Below are positions 1 through 10,352 of a stretch of DNA of 64,000 nucleotides, piece by piece. Under the pieces are notes generated by a model. That model was not told the origin of the DNA and ran no database searches. It worked only from the letters and a program-made list of their open reading frames with translations. The DNA is from VAXT01 sp963698015 (lineage in GTDB: Bacteria; Actinomycetota; Thermoleophilia; Gaiellales; Gaiellaceae): assembly GCA_963698015.1 (NCBI GenBank), contig OY969109.1, positions 1,488,001-1,552,000 on the forward strand. The letters are read 5' to 3'. Position 1 is the first letter of the stretch. Every line of letters begins with the position of its first letter. The position numbers and the translations under genes were made by a program.

Positions 1-104
1 GTGCGGCACGCCGGCGGCTCAGACGGAGCCCCGTGGAGTGGTGGGCCTCCTCAGCTTCGGGAGGAATATCCTTGTCTCGGCAAGCAACCGGAGGAGGGCA
101 CGTC

Positions 105-806
105 ATGGCCATGAAGCTGAACATGCTTCCGCCGAGCGTGAACAACATGTCCGTCCGCGTCTTCGTGCGAGCGGCCGGGATCCCCGTCGAGGAGGAGAAC
201 GTCTGGGGCCAGACGCAGGGCGAGGAGTACCTGTCGAAGTACCCGCCCGGGCTGACGCCGACGATCGAGGACGACGAGCTGCCGAAGGGCGTCCTCGGCG
301 AGAGCTGCGCCGTGATGATGTACCTCTCGACGCGCGAGGGCCGTGACGACCTGTACCCGTCCGACCCGAAGAAGCGCGCGATGGTCGACGCGGCCAACTT
401 CTACACACTGAGCATCTTCTACCCGCTGATGGCGCGCGCGACCTATCCGCGGCTCGGCTTCGCCGGCTATCCGGGCGAGGTCTCGACCTCGGACGCGTCC
501 GACGAGCTCAAGGAGTCGGCGCGGAAGTCCGCGGAGGATGCGCTGCCGCGGATCCTCGACGTCTATCCGGCGTTCTGGGGCACGGACACGGGCTTCATCG
601 GCGGCGGCGACTCGCCGACGATCGCCGACATCCGGCTCGCGGCGACGCTCGAGTTCCTGGCGGCCACCGACACCGGGATCCCCGGCTGGGCGAAGGACTA
701 CATCGGGCGCGTCGAGTCGGCGCTCGGAGACGCGTACTCCGAGCCGGCGGGCGACGTGCGCGGCTACGTGGCGCAGGCCACGGGCGAGACGGTCGCGGCG
801 GGCTGA
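105..806 (+). CDS. Glutathione S-transferase-like protein
   Basis: The 233-residue product has the shape of a soluble theta-type glutathione S-transferase. Its N-terminal thioredoxin-like half carries a PGLTPTIEDD segment (cis-proline region) and GESCAVMMYL (the E-S glutathione-binding turn). The C-terminal half is helical, with SPTIADIRLAATLEFL resembling the conserved N-capping Asp motif. I chose the ATG at 105, not an upstream ATG at 33, because GGAGGAGG lies 7 nt before it and the residues before it look unlike any GST. The likely role is glutathione- or other thiol-dependent conjugation or isomerisation; actinobacteria usually use mycothiol, so the true thiol is unknown. It converges on the permease gene downstream with a 6-nt gap. 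Confidence 0.8.
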   Translation: MAMKLNMLPPSVNNMSVRVFVRAAGIPVEEENVWGQTQGEEYLSKYPPGLTPTIEDDELPKGVLGESCAVMMYLSTREGRDDLYPSDPKKRAMVDAANFYTLSIFYPLMARATYPRLGFAGYPGEVSTSDASDELKESARKSAEDALPRILDVYPAFWGTDTGFIGGGDSPTIADIRLAATLEFLAATDTGIPGWAKDYIGRVESALGDAYSEPAGDVRGYVAQATGETVAAG

Positions 807-812
807 GCGCGG

Positions 813-1598
813 CTACATCGTCTCGAAAGTCGCTCGGCGTCGGCCGTCGATCTCGAAGAGTCTCAGTAACGCATAGGCGAAAGCCGCATAGAAGACGCCG
901 ATGAGGAGCTCGGTCACGACGAGTCCGGAGACGTCGCCGAGCGACGCGCCGTCAGCGACCTGCCGTGCGGCCGCGATCCCGTGCGTGAGCGGCAAGACCC
1001 TCGACACGGCTTGCATCCACTGCGGCAGTACGTCCACCGGAACGTTCACACCGCAGAAGAGCAGGAACACGAAGATCATCAGGTTCGCGAAGAAGAAGAT
1101 GTCGCGGCCGCGCAGGCCGAACGCTCCGATCAGTGTCCCGAACGCGGTGCACGAGAACGACGAAACGACGACGATGAGCGCGATCGCCGGAATCGAGCCG
1201 GCCGGGAACGAGACGCCGAGAAGCAGCGAGCCGACGACGAAGCCGACCGTCGAGACGATGACGCCGTTCGCGATGTTCGGAAGAGCCCGGCCGAGGAAGA
1301 GCGCGAGGCGGTTCGCCGGCGTGACGAGGATCGACGACAGCGTCTGCGTCCAGCGCTCGCCGCCGATCGTCATCGCCATCCCGAAGATCCCGCCGAGCGC
1401 GCAGATGGCGACCGCATTGCCGACGAGGAAGAACTTGTCGGACTGTGACCCGGCGTAGCGACCGATGTAGGCGAAGAAGAGGATCTGGAAGATCGGCCCG
1501 CCGAGCATCGTCGGCACGTACATCGTCCAGTGGATCCAGTTGAAGAGCGCCCGGTAGGCGAGGTAGCCGCCGACGAAGAAGATGCGGACAGCGTTCAT
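813..1598 (-). CDS. ABC-2 type transporter permease (pair 2, B subunit)
   Basis: This 261-residue protein is a six-helix ABC-2 membrane permease. Hydrophobic stretches alternate with loops, and the family hallmark GERWTQTLSSILVTPANRLALF follows the second helix. It is a clear paralogue of the permease encoded at 2471-3256: both begin MN(A/S)VR(I/L)FFVGG and share FSCT and a LTH(G/A)I segment near the last periplasmic loop. It is the last gene of a leftward operon headed by an ATPase and separated from the preceding permease by a 99-nt gap that holds a small hairpin repeat. It probably pairs with the permease at 1698-2474 to form an exporter driven by the shared ATPase. The substrate is unknown. 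Confidence 0.88.
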   Translation of the reverse strand: MNAVRIFFVGGYLAYRALFNWIHWTMYVPTMLGGPIFQILFFAYIGRYAGSQSDKFFLVGNAVAICALGGIFGMAMTIGGERWTQTLSSILVTPANRLALFLGRALPNIANGVIVSTVGFVVGSLLLGVSFPAGSIPAIALIVVVSSFSCTAFGTLIGAFGLRGRDIFFFANLMIFVFLLFCGVNVPVDVLPQWMQAVSRVLPLTHGIAAARQVADGASLGDVSGLVVTELLIGVFYAAFAYALLRLFEIDGRRRATFETM

Positions 1599-1675
1599 GC
1601 CGAAGTGGTTGTTGCTCGCTCGTGTCGACTGGTCGGTTCAGACGGCGCCCGAGCGGAGCTCGCGCGCCTGAGGAC

Positions 1676-1693
1676 GGCATCGCAAGCGACGCC
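1676..1693. repeat. Short hairpin repeat, family 2 (copy 1)
   Basis: The sequence GGCATCGCAAGCGACGCC can fold into a stem of about 7 bp (with one T/C change) around a GCAAGC centre. It lies in the 99-nt gap between two permease genes. The same 18-mer with GATGCC recurs at 15112-15129 and 31890-31907. Confidence 0.6.
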
Positions 1694-1697
1694 TCGG

Positions 1698-2474
1698 TCA
1701 TCGCAGCGCGAGCGTGGCGCTCTTGCGAGCGCGCACCTCGAAGTAGCCGAGCGTGTAGTGGCCGATCGCGAGGTAGATCAATCCGAGCGCGACGCACATG
1801 AGGAACGGGACGACCGGGTCACCGCCGAGCGCGGCCGCGCGGAGCCCGCGGATGCCCCAGGTCGGCGCGAGCACCCACGAGATCGGCCGCGTCCAGCCCG
1901 GCAGGAGCGAGAGGCTGATCAGCAGCCCGGTGACGAGCCAGACCGGGTATTCGAGGAGGTTCGAGAGCGAGTTGGCGTTGCGCAGGAGCACGAACGTCGA
2001 CGACAGGACGAGCCCGAGCAGGCCGAGCGAGACGATCGCGGCGACGAGCGCGAGGAGGAACCATGCGGGATGCACGAAGTCGAGCGGGAGGCCGAAGATG
2101 ACCCGCCCCCAGAGCAGCGTGGAGGCGATCGAGTAGAGGCCGATCGAGGCGGTTGCGACAGTCATCGGCAGGACGACCGCGATCAGGCGCGGCGGCACTC
2201 CGATCACGTACTCGAGCGTGCCCTGCCAGCGCTGCCACTGGATGAGGCCGCCGGATCCGAAGAGCACCGACGACCAGATGCCCATCATCCCGGCGCCGAG
2301 CGACGCGTACAGCAGCCCCGACCCCGGCCGCGCCCCGCTCGCGAACATGTAGTGCGCGATCGTCGCGAAGAAGATCGGCGAGATCGTCGCGTTGAGGATG
2401 AAGAAGCCGGACATGGTCAGGTTCTTGACGTTGAAGACCCAGCCCGTCCAGAAGAGCCGGAACGAGTGGCTCAA
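1698..2474 (-). CDS. ABC-2 type transporter permease (pair 2, A subunit)
   Basis: A 258-residue polytopic membrane protein of the ABC-2 family. The motif WQRWQGTLEYVIGVPP is the conserved cytoplasmic element after helix 2, and RPISWVLAPTWG matches the same region of the permease at 3253-4122, so the two are paralogues. I place the start at a TTG (2474) that overlaps the TGA of the upstream gene (TTGA); this gives an N-terminus MSHSFRLFWTGWVF that aligns with the paralogue. A longer frame extends upstream to 3050 but that part only shadows the neighbouring permease gene. Translational coupling to the upstream permease is likely. Confidence 0.85.
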   Translation of the reverse strand: MSHSFRLFWTGWVFNVKNLTMSGFFILNATISPIFFATIAHYMFASGARPGSGLLYASLGAGMMGIWSSVLFGSGGLIQWQRWQGTLEYVIGVPPRLIAVVLPMTVATASIGLYSIASTLLWGRVIFGLPLDFVHPAWFLLALVAAIVSLGLLGLVLSSTFVLLRNANSLSNLLEYPVWLVTGLLISLSLLPGWTRPISWVLAPTWGIRGLRAAALGGDPVVPFLMCVALGLIYLAIGHYTLGYFEVRARKSATLALR

Positions 2475-3256
2475 AGCTGCTCGAGGGTCGCGTGCTTTCG
2501 GCCTTGCCACTCGAAGACGCGCAGCAGGACGAGGCCGCCCACGAGGTACGTGAGGCCGATCCCGAGCTCGGTCGCGAGCAGGCCGGTCACGTCCGAGAAG
2601 GGCTCGCCGGCGGCGAGGTCGCGCGCGGCCTGGATCGCGTGCGTCAGCGGGATTACGTGCGAGATGTCCTGCATCCAGCCCGGGAGCTCGGAGATCGGGA
2701 CGTTGGCGCCCGTGAAGATGAGCAGGAACCCGAAGATGACGTTCGAGAGCACGGCGTTCTCGCGAACGCGAAGCGAGACCGCGGCGTTGGTCAGACCGAG
2801 CCCCGTGCACGAGAACGCGGCGACGAGGATCACGACCGCGAGCCCCGGGATCGATCCGGCCGGGAGGCTCACGCCGAGGATGATGCAGCCGGCCGCGAAC
2901 GAGAAGGCCGAGACGAACGCGGCGTTGCCCATCACCGGCAGTGCACGCCCGACGAACAGCGGGAACCGCTTGGCGGGGCTGACGAGGATCGCGCTGAGCG
3001 TGTTCTGGTTGCGCTCCCCGCTCACGGTCTGCGACATCGCGAACAGGCACGGGATCGCCGCGTACTGGATCGCGTTCCCGGTCACGTAGAAGACGTCCGA
3101 CTGGAGGCCGGCCGAGCGGCCGATGTATGCGAAGAGAAGGATCTGGAAGATCGGCGCGACGATGAGGCTCGGGATGTAGATCGTCGGCGAGAGCCAGTAG
3201 AAGAGCGCGCGGTAGCTCGTCAGGCCCCCGACGAAGAACAAGCGGACCGAGTTCAC
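2471..3256 (-). CDS. ABC-2 type transporter permease (pair 1, B subunit)
   Basis: A 261-residue ABC-2 permease with six predicted helices and the family segment GERNQNTLSAILVSPAKR. Its start ATG overlaps the stop of the upstream permease by 4 nt (ATGA), and its own stop overlaps the next permease start. It is paralogous to the gene at 813-1598 at nearly identical length. With the A-type permease at 3253-4122 it should make the first heterodimeric channel of this export operon. No substrate can be assigned from sequence; drug, lipid or polysaccharide export are the usual jobs of this family. Confidence 0.88.
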   Translation of the reverse strand: MNSVRLFFVGGLTSYRALFYWLSPTIYIPSLIVAPIFQILLFAYIGRSAGLQSDVFYVTGNAIQYAAIPCLFAMSQTVSGERNQNTLSAILVSPAKRFPLFVGRALPVMGNAAFVSAFSFAAGCIILGVSLPAGSIPGLAVVILVAAFSCTGLGLTNAAVSLRVRENAVLSNVIFGFLLIFTGANVPISELPGWMQDISHVIPLTHAIQAARDLAAGEPFSDVTGLLATELGIGLTYLVGGLVLLRVFEWQGRKHATLEQL

Positions 3257-4122
3257 GTCAGCGAGAGCGCAGCGCGTTCACGGGCGGCTCTGAGCAAGCG
3301 GTCCATGACGAGGAAGCCGAGCGCGATGTACGCCGTGCCCAGTGCGAAGCACATCAGCAGATCGGGGATCGGTGAGCCGCCGAGCGAAGACTCCCTGATC
3401 GCGTTCATCCCCCAGGTCGGCGCGAGGATCCAGGAGATCGGCCGCACCCAGTACGGGAAGAAGGTCAGCGGGACGAGGAATCCGCAGATGAGCCAGACCG
3501 GGTACTCGAACATGTTCCCGAGCGCCCACGCGGCGCGGAAGCGGACGAAGCAGACCGCAAACAGGAAGCCGAGCGCGCCGAACGCGAGGACGGTCGCCGG
3601 GATCGAGAGCACAAACAGGAGCGGGTGGACGAGCGTGAGCTGGATACCGAAGAGGAGCCGTCCCCAGAGCAGGGTCGCGACGAGGCTGTAGATCCCGATC
3701 GTCGCCATCGCGATCGTCACCGGGAGCAGGATCAGGGCGAAGTTCGTGGGCGTGGCGACGAGCGCCTCGAGCGTTCCCTGCCAGCGCTCGCGTTGCATCG
3801 CCGAGCCGGCAGTCGTGCTCGTCGCCGACCACATGCCCATCACGGCCGCGCCGAGCGACGCGTAGAGGAGCGTGCGCGGGCTGTCGCCGGCCCGGAAGAC
3901 GAAGAAGGCGACGGTCGCGAAGAAGAGCGGGTAGATGACCTGGCCGACCCCGTCGAAGGCCGAGCGCATGATCATCTTAAAATGGAAGAGCCAGCCGATT
4001 CCGAGCAGCCGAGGGTTCTCACGTCCCTGGCCGCCTTCGGCTCCCGCCCGGCGAAGCCGGGCTCCGCCGATGGCTGACGGCGCTGGCGGCACGGTGCTCT
4101 CCGGGCCCGTGCGACCTAGCAC
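3253..4122 (-). CDS. ABC-2 type transporter permease (pair 1, A subunit), start uncertain
   Basis: This ABC-2 permease carries RERWQGTLEALVATP and RPISWILAPTWG, as in its paralogue at 1698-2474. The conserved part begins at RLLGIGWLFHFK (near 4010). No ordinary start codon lies just before it. The GTG at 4122 is preceded by GGAGGG (4127-4132), 4 nt away, and gives 289 residues; the ATG at 3975 would remove part of the conserved N-terminus. With the GTG start, the first ~38 residues (AIGGARLRRAGAEGG and neighbours) are encoded by a dispersed hairpin repeat (4039-4068), so they are probably not functional sequence. It follows the ATPase gene by 51 nt. Confidence 0.8.
   Translation of the reverse strand: MLGRTGPESTVPPAPSAIGGARLRRAGAEGGQGRENPRLLGIGWLFHFKMIMRSAFDGVGQVIYPLFFATVAFFVFRAGDSPRTLLYASLGAAVMGMWSATSTTAGSAMQRERWQGTLEALVATPTNFALILLPVTIAMATIGIYSLVATLLWGRLLFGIQLTLVHPLLFVLSIPATVLAFGALGFLFAVCFVRFRAAWALGNMFEYPVWLICGFLVPLTFFPYWVRPISWILAPTWGMNAIRESSLGGSPIPDLLMCFALGTAYIALGFLVMDRLLRAARERAALSLT
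4039..4068 (-). repeat. Hairpin repeat, family 1 (copy A), inside a coding frame
   Basis: On the minus strand a 30-nt unit runs from GGCGGAGC to GGCGGGAGCC with the central stem CCGGCTTCGCCGG. Near-identical units lie at 16474-16503 and 59544-59573. Base changes in the central stem are paired (CCGGC/GCCGG here, CGGGC/GCCCG in the others), which points to selection for the folded form. This copy is in the N-terminal extension of the permease. Confidence 0.7.
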
Positions 4123-4173
4123 TGTGCCCTCCGGCCCCGCACCGCCAGCGCCGCCCCAGGAACGTGAGCGAGC

Positions 4174-5142
4174 TCACTCGTCCTTGACCAGCGCGACGTA
4201 GGCGTCCTCGAGCGTCGGCTCGCGGTGCGAGACGCGGCCGACGTTCGACCCGTTCAGGTGGCCGAGGATTGCCGCGGTCAGCTGGACGTCCGCGCGGGTC
4301 TGGACGCTCAGCACCTGCGCCTGTTCGCGCTCCTCGACCCAGACGGACATGACGCCTTCCAGCGTGCGGAGGCGCTCGACGGTCTCGTCGGGGATGCCGT
4401 AGACCTCGACCTCGGTCACTGCGCCCGACGCGACCCGGCTCTTGAGCTGCTCCGGTGTGCCCTCGGCGACGATCTCGCCCTGCGAGATGACGGCGATGCG
4501 GTCGCACAGCGCGTCCGCCTCGAACATGTAGTGGGTCGTCAGCAGGATCGTCTTGCCGGCATCGGTGAGCGTGCCGATCGTGGCGCGCAGCTCGCGTGCG
4601 CCGACCGGGTCGAGGCCGATCGTCGGCTCGTCGAGGAAGACGACCTCGGGGTCGTGGAGCAGCCCGCGCGCAACGTGCAGTCGCTGTTTCATGCCGCGCG
4701 AGTACCCCTCGGTGCGCTCGTGCTCGCGGCCCTTGAGGCCGACCAGCTCGAGGAGCTCTTCGATGCGCGGCTTCTGGGTCTTCGGGGGCACGCCGTAGAG
4801 CTCTGCGAAGTAGCGCAGGTTGTCGTAGCCCGAGAGCCGCTCGTAGACGCCGCGCTCGCCGCCGAAGACGTAGCCGATCCGCTTCCGGACCTCGCGCGGC
4901 TCCTTGACGACGTCGTAGCCGAGCACGCTCGCGCTGCCCGCGGTCGGGATCAGCAGCGTGATCAGCATCTTGATCGTCGTCGTCTTGCCGGCGCCGTTCG
5001 GCCCGAGCAGGCCGAAGAGCTCGCCCTTCTCGATCTGGAAGCTGACACCGCGCACGGCCTCGATCTCCTTGACGCGGCGACGAATCGTTCCCGTGTGCGT
5101 CTTGTAGACGCGGCGCAGGTCGTGTGCCTCGACGACGGCCAT
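4174..5142 (-). CDS. ABC transporter ATP-binding protein
   Basis: A 322-residue ABC ATPase. Walker A GPNGAGKT is at residues 47-54, the signature is the degenerate YSRGMKQR (147-154), Walker B VVFLDEPT is at 167-174, and LLTTHYMFEAD supplies the H-loop. The Q-loop position reads VFGGERGVY, without the usual Gln, as in several ABC-2 exporter ATPases. The last ~80 residues form the extra regulatory domain typical of DrrA/NatA-like proteins. It is the only ATPase for four downstream permeases. It follows hyuB by 9 nt on the same strand, so all seven genes may be co-transcribed. Confidence 0.93.
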   Translation of the reverse strand: MAVVEAHDLRRVYKTHTGTIRRRVKEIEAVRGVSFQIEKGELFGLLGPNGAGKTTTIKMLITLLIPTAGSASVLGYDVVKEPREVRKRIGYVFGGERGVYERLSGYDNLRYFAELYGVPPKTQKPRIEELLELVGLKGREHERTEGYSRGMKQRLHVARGLLHDPEVVFLDEPTIGLDPVGARELRATIGTLTDAGKTILLTTHYMFEADALCDRIAVISQGEIVAEGTPEQLKSRVASGAVTEVEVYGIPDETVERLRTLEGVMSVWVEEREQAQVLSVQTRADVQLTAAILGHLNGSNVGRVSHREPTLEDAYVALVKDE

Positions 5143-5151
5143 GGCCTCAGC

Positions 5152-6623
<1,472 letters not shown>

Positions 6624-6627
<4 letters not shown>

Positions 6628-8366
6628 GATCGTGTGAGCCTCCAGCCGGCACCCTTCCCATCCCTAGCCCCCACCCACCCTGGGGGAAGCCAGCAGGTGG
6701 TGGTGTCCAGTTCGACCATGGCTGGGCCGGTCACTTGCGTCCGCGGGGTGGTGCCGCGGTCGATCGTCGGGCCGGCGCGGACTTCGGCCGTGCGGATGGC
6801 GACGAGCTCGATCGGGCGTGACGGGTCTGCGTAGCCGTAGCGCTCCTCGTGCGCACGGTGAAACGCTTCGGCCAGGTCGGGCCCGAGCGGCACGCTCAGC
6901 TCGAACGACTGGCCCGCGTAGCGCAGATCCGCCTCGCCCTCGAGCGGCAGCTCGCCGGCCTCGTCGAGCGGGACGAGGTACGAGCGAACGGCGTCGCGCC
7001 GCTCGTCGCTCGCCGCGAGGCCGAATGCGGACAGCACGCCGGCGCTCTCCGGAACGAGCACCGAGTGCAGCTCGAGCTCGTCCGCGAGCTCGCAGGCGTG
7101 GAGCGGTCCCGCCCCACCGAATGCCACGAGCGTCAGCCCGCGCGGATCGTGCCCGCGCTCGATCGAAACGAGCCGAACGGCCCGCACCATCTCGGCGTTG
7201 ACGGCCTTGACCACGGCCTCCGGATCGATGTCGCCGAGCGAACGCTCCGCTGCCGCGCGGTCGAGGCGGAGCCCGCCTGCGAGCCCGTCCGGCAGCCTGC
7301 CCAGCACGAGGTTGGCGTCAGTCACTGTCGCTCGCGTGCCCCCGCGCCCGTAGCAGGCAGGTCCGGGGTCTGCGCCGGCGCTCTCCGGCCCAACGCGCAG
7401 AGCTCCACCCTCGTCGAGCCACGCGATCGAGCCCCCGCCGGCACCGACCGTCTGGATGTCGACGCTCGGAAGCCGGACCGGGTACCCGGCGACGCTCCGC
7501 TCCACGCCACGCTCGACCTCGCCGTTCCTGATCAGCGCGACGTCCGTCGACGTGCCGCCCATGTCGAGCGAGACGGCGTCCTCGACTCCGGCCGCTCGCG
7601 CGGCGAGCGCCGCGCCGACCGCGCCCGCCGCAGGGCCTGAGAGCAACGCAAAGGCGGGATGCGCGGCGGCTTCGGCGATCGTCGCCACGCCCCCGGACGA
7701 GCGCATCACCAAGGGCTCGGACAGCCCTTCCTCGACGCATCGAGCCGCGAGCGCCTCCAGATAGCCGGCGAGCGAGGGGCCGAGATAGGCGTCGATCGCA
7801 GTCGTCGATGCGCGCTCGTACTCACGGAACTCGGGCGAGATCTCGTGCGACGCGACGACGCGGGCTCCGGGCAGCCTCTTGCGCAACTCGTCGGCAACCG
7901 CAGCCTCGTGCGTCGGGTCGCGGAACGAGAAGAGCAGGCAGACGGCGACCGCTTCGGCATCGATCTCCGGCAGCGACTCGAGATCGAGCGGCCGCAGAAC
8001 GCCGTCCGGGCCTACGCGCTCGTCGACGCCGAAGCACCGGTCGAGCGGCACGAGCGGCTTCGGATGGTCGGCGCAGAGGCGATAGAGGTGAGCGCGCGCC
8101 TGGCGACGCAGGTGGAGGAGGTGCTCGAACCCGTCGGTCGCGACGAAAGCCGTCTTCGCACCCTTGCGCTCGAGGAGCGCGTTCGTCGCCACCGTCGTCC
8201 CGTGTGTGAAGCGCTGAAGGTCGCGGGCACCGACGGCTCGAGCGGCCGCGAGCACCGACTCCTCCTGATGCGGCGCGGTCGGCACCTTCGCCGTCGAGAT
8301 GCGGCCATCCTCGACGAGGACGGCGTCCGTGTACGTGCCGCCGACGTCGACGCCGAGAATGCCCAC
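6624..8366 (-). CDS. Hydantoinase A / oxoprolinase-like subunit
   Basis: A 580-residue HyuA-family ATPase of the ASKHA fold. The N-terminus reads GVDVGGTYTDAVLV (phosphate 1 loop), and SLDMGGTSTDVALI and GAGGGSIAWLDEGG follow. The start is a GTG at 8366; the frame stays open upstream to 8612 but without family similarity. A TACATT box ends 6 nt before the GTG, suggesting a leaderless mRNA. The protein is about 100 residues shorter than most HyuA proteins, mainly because the helical segment before the LRYAGQSFEL motif is missing. It heads the operon with hyuB. Confidence 0.88.
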
Positions 8367-8406
8367 GGCGCGAATGTACGCGGTCGTCGCTGCGTTGAAG
8401 GAGTAG

Positions 8407-9324
8407 ATGTCGGCACGCACGACGGAGATCGAGCTCCGCGGCGCGGGCGGCGAGCCGGTCGACCTCCGCCGGACGATCGCGTCGCACGGTGTCGCCGACC
8501 TCCCGCCGAACCGGATCGACGAGGAGGCTCGGTCGCTCGAAGTGACCCTGCTTCTCGGCCGAGTTGGCGCGACCACGATTCGCATCTCCGCCGGCCGCAA
8601 GGGGCACGCCAAGGTCGAGGTGCTCGCCGGCCGGGCGCCCGCCGCTCAGATCCGCGCCGCGGCCGCCCACGTACTGCGCCTCGACGAGGACCTGAGCCCG
8701 TTCTACGCCGCGGCAGCGGCCGATCCGGAGCTTGCGTGGGTGACGAGCGGCGCGGGGCGCATGATCCGCAGCCCGACCGTCTTCGAGGAGGTCGTGAAGA
8801 CGATCTGCACGACCAACTGCACCTGGTCGGCGACGATCCGCATGGTCTCGGCGCTCGTCGAGCACCTCGGCGAGGCCGTCCCGGGCCCAACAGACGGGCC
8901 GCTCGGCCACACGTTTCCGACCCCGGAGGCCATGGCTCGCAAAAACAGTGCGTTTTACACTGAAACTGTCAGAGCGGGTTATCGAGGCGAGTACCTGCGG
9001 AGCCTGGCCAGCTCGGTCGCGTCCGGCAAGCTCGATCTCGAGGCGCTCGGCCGGGCGAACGCCGAGGAGCTGCCCGACGACGAGCTCGCGCTGCAACTGC
9101 TCGCCCTCCCAGGAGTCGGCCCGTACGCCGCGGCGCACATCATGATGCTGCTCGGCCGCTACTCCCGGCTGATCCTCGACTCGTGGACACGGCCGAAGTA
9201 CCTCCGCGTCTCCGGTGCGAAGCAGGCCAAGGACTCAACGATCGAGCGCCGCTTCCGGCGCTACGGCCCGTACGCGGGCCTCGCCTTCTGGCTCTACCTC
9301 ACTCGGGACTGGGTTGCGGAGTAG
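8407..9324 (+). CDS. DNA glycosylase of the HhH-GPD (AlkA/OGG-like) superfamily
   Basis: This 305-residue protein should remove damaged bases in base excision repair. The helix-hairpin-helix is LLALPGVGPYAAAHIMMLLG (231-250), followed by the catalytic Asp in LILDSW (D258). The lysine that makes OGG1 a lyase would sit in the hairpin but is replaced here (GVGPYAA), so a monofunctional AlkA-like glycosylase is more likely. The N-terminal ~110 residues form the extra beta domain of AlkA/OGG. GAAGGAG lies just before the ATG. It is divergent from hyuA, with only 40 bp between the two starts. Confidence 0.85.
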   Translation: MSARTTEIELRGAGGEPVDLRRTIASHGVADLPPNRIDEEARSLEVTLLLGRVGATTIRISAGRKGHAKVEVLAGRAPAAQIRAAAAHVLRLDEDLSPFYAAAAADPELAWVTSGAGRMIRSPTVFEEVVKTICTTNCTWSATIRMVSALVEHLGEAVPGPTDGPLGHTFPTPEAMARKNSAFYTETVRAGYRGEYLRSLASSVASGKLDLEALGRANAEELPDDELALQLLALPGVGPYAAAHIMMLLGRYSRLILDSWTRPKYLRVSGAKQAKDSTIERRFRRYGPYAGLAFWLYLTRDWVAE

Positions 9325-9967
9325 CTATCGAGAGGGCCTGAAGCGGATCGCGCCGGTGGCCCCGGCCTCGGCGAGCTTCGGCATCGCCTTCGGGATCCTC
9401 GCGTCGACGGCCGGCATGGGCTCGGTCGCCCCGATCGTCATGTCCGCGACGACGTTCGCCGGCTCCGCCCAGTTTGCCGCCGCATCCGTGCTCGACGACG
9501 GCGGGAGCATCGCCGCAGCAGTCATCGCCGCAGTGCTGCTCAACGCTCGCTACCTCGCGATCAGCATTGCGGTCTCGTCCGCGTTCGAGGGGTCCCGGAC
9601 CAGACGTCTCTTCGAATCGCAGCTGATCGTGGACGAATCCTGGGCCGTCGCCCAGCGAGGCGGGGGCCGGATCGACCGCCTGATCCTCATCGCCGCCGGA
9701 CTGCTGCTCTATCCGTGCTGGGTCGGCGCGACTGCACTGGGGGTCTTCGGCGGCGGTCTCCTCGGCAAGCCAGAGCGCTTCGGCCTCGACGCCGCCTTTC
9801 CGGCGCTCTTCCTCGCCCTGCTCGTCTCGGTCGTCAAGACCCGCCGCGAAATTGCCGCGGCGCTCGCGGGCGGAGCGATCGCGCTCGCCTTTCTGCCGTT
9901 CGCGCGTCCCGGCGTGCCCGTGATCGCAGCGAGCGCCGTCTGCCTCGTGGGGCTCTGGAAACGATGA
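9314..9967 (+). CDS. azlC: AzlC family branched-chain amino-acid exporter, large subunit
   Basis: A 217-residue membrane protein of the AzlC/YgaZ family. Characteristic sequence includes the N-terminal GLKRIAPVAPASASFGIAFG, the region FAGSAQFAAA, and LLNARYLAISIAVS. The start is probably the TTG at 9314, which overlaps the end of the glycosylase gene by 11 nt; no ATG or GTG lies between it and the first helix. It forms a two-component exporter with the next gene, whose start overlaps its stop (ATGA). The role is export of branched-chain amino acids or their analogues. Confidence 0.88.
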   Translation: MRSSYREGLKRIAPVAPASASFGIAFGILASTAGMGSVAPIVMSATTFAGSAQFAAASVLDDGGSIAAAVIAAVLLNARYLAISIAVSSAFEGSRTRRLFESQLIVDESWAVAQRGGGRIDRLILIAAGLLLYPCWVGATALGVFGGGLLGKPERFGLDAAFPALFLALLVSVVKTRREIAAALAGGAIALAFLPFARPGVPVIAASAVCLVGLWKR

Positions 9968-10272
9968 GCGCGACGTGGGTCGCCGTCCTGGTCGTCGGGG
10001 CGTTCACGATCTCCTTCAAGGCGGCCGGCCCGGTGCTGCTCGCGGGACGTCAGCTGCCGGCCCGGCTCGCTTCCGTGTTCGAGCTGCTGGCGCCCTCGCT
10101 CCTCGCCGCGCTCGTCGTCACGCAGTCCGTCGGCGGCAAGAACGGCATCGTGCTTGACGCCAGGCTGGTCGGGCTGGGCGCCGCGGTCGTCGCCATCAGG
10201 CTTCGCGCCCCGCTGATCGTGGTCGTGGTCGTCGCCGCGCTGGCTACGGCACTCGCGCGACTCGCGCACTAG
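9964..10272 (+). CDS. azlD: AzlD family branched-chain amino-acid exporter, small subunit
   Basis: A 102-residue protein with four hydrophobic segments and the AzlD-like pattern of short helices (VVGAFTISFKAAGPVLLAGR at the start, then LLAPSLLAALVV). The ATG overlaps the azlC stop by 4 nt. AzlC and AzlD act together as an inner-membrane exporter. A longer frame open from 9715 lies over azlC and is not used. Confidence 0.87.
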   Translation: MSATWVAVLVVGAFTISFKAAGPVLLAGRQLPARLASVFELLAPSLLAALVVTQSVGGKNGIVLDARLVGLGAAVVAIRLRAPLIVVVVVAALATALARLAH

Positions 10273-10352
10273 CTCGTTCAGCCTCTGCCCTTTATCCTGC
10301 GGACCCTGCGACACTGATTACAAGCCGCAACGGGGGGTCAGGAGGTACGACC

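Noticed and set aside
1530..3089. 519-codon plus-strand frame over the permease genes
   Set aside because: Highly charged Arg/Glu/Asp sequence with no membrane or domain pattern, whereas the minus-strand frames are clear ABC-2 permeases.
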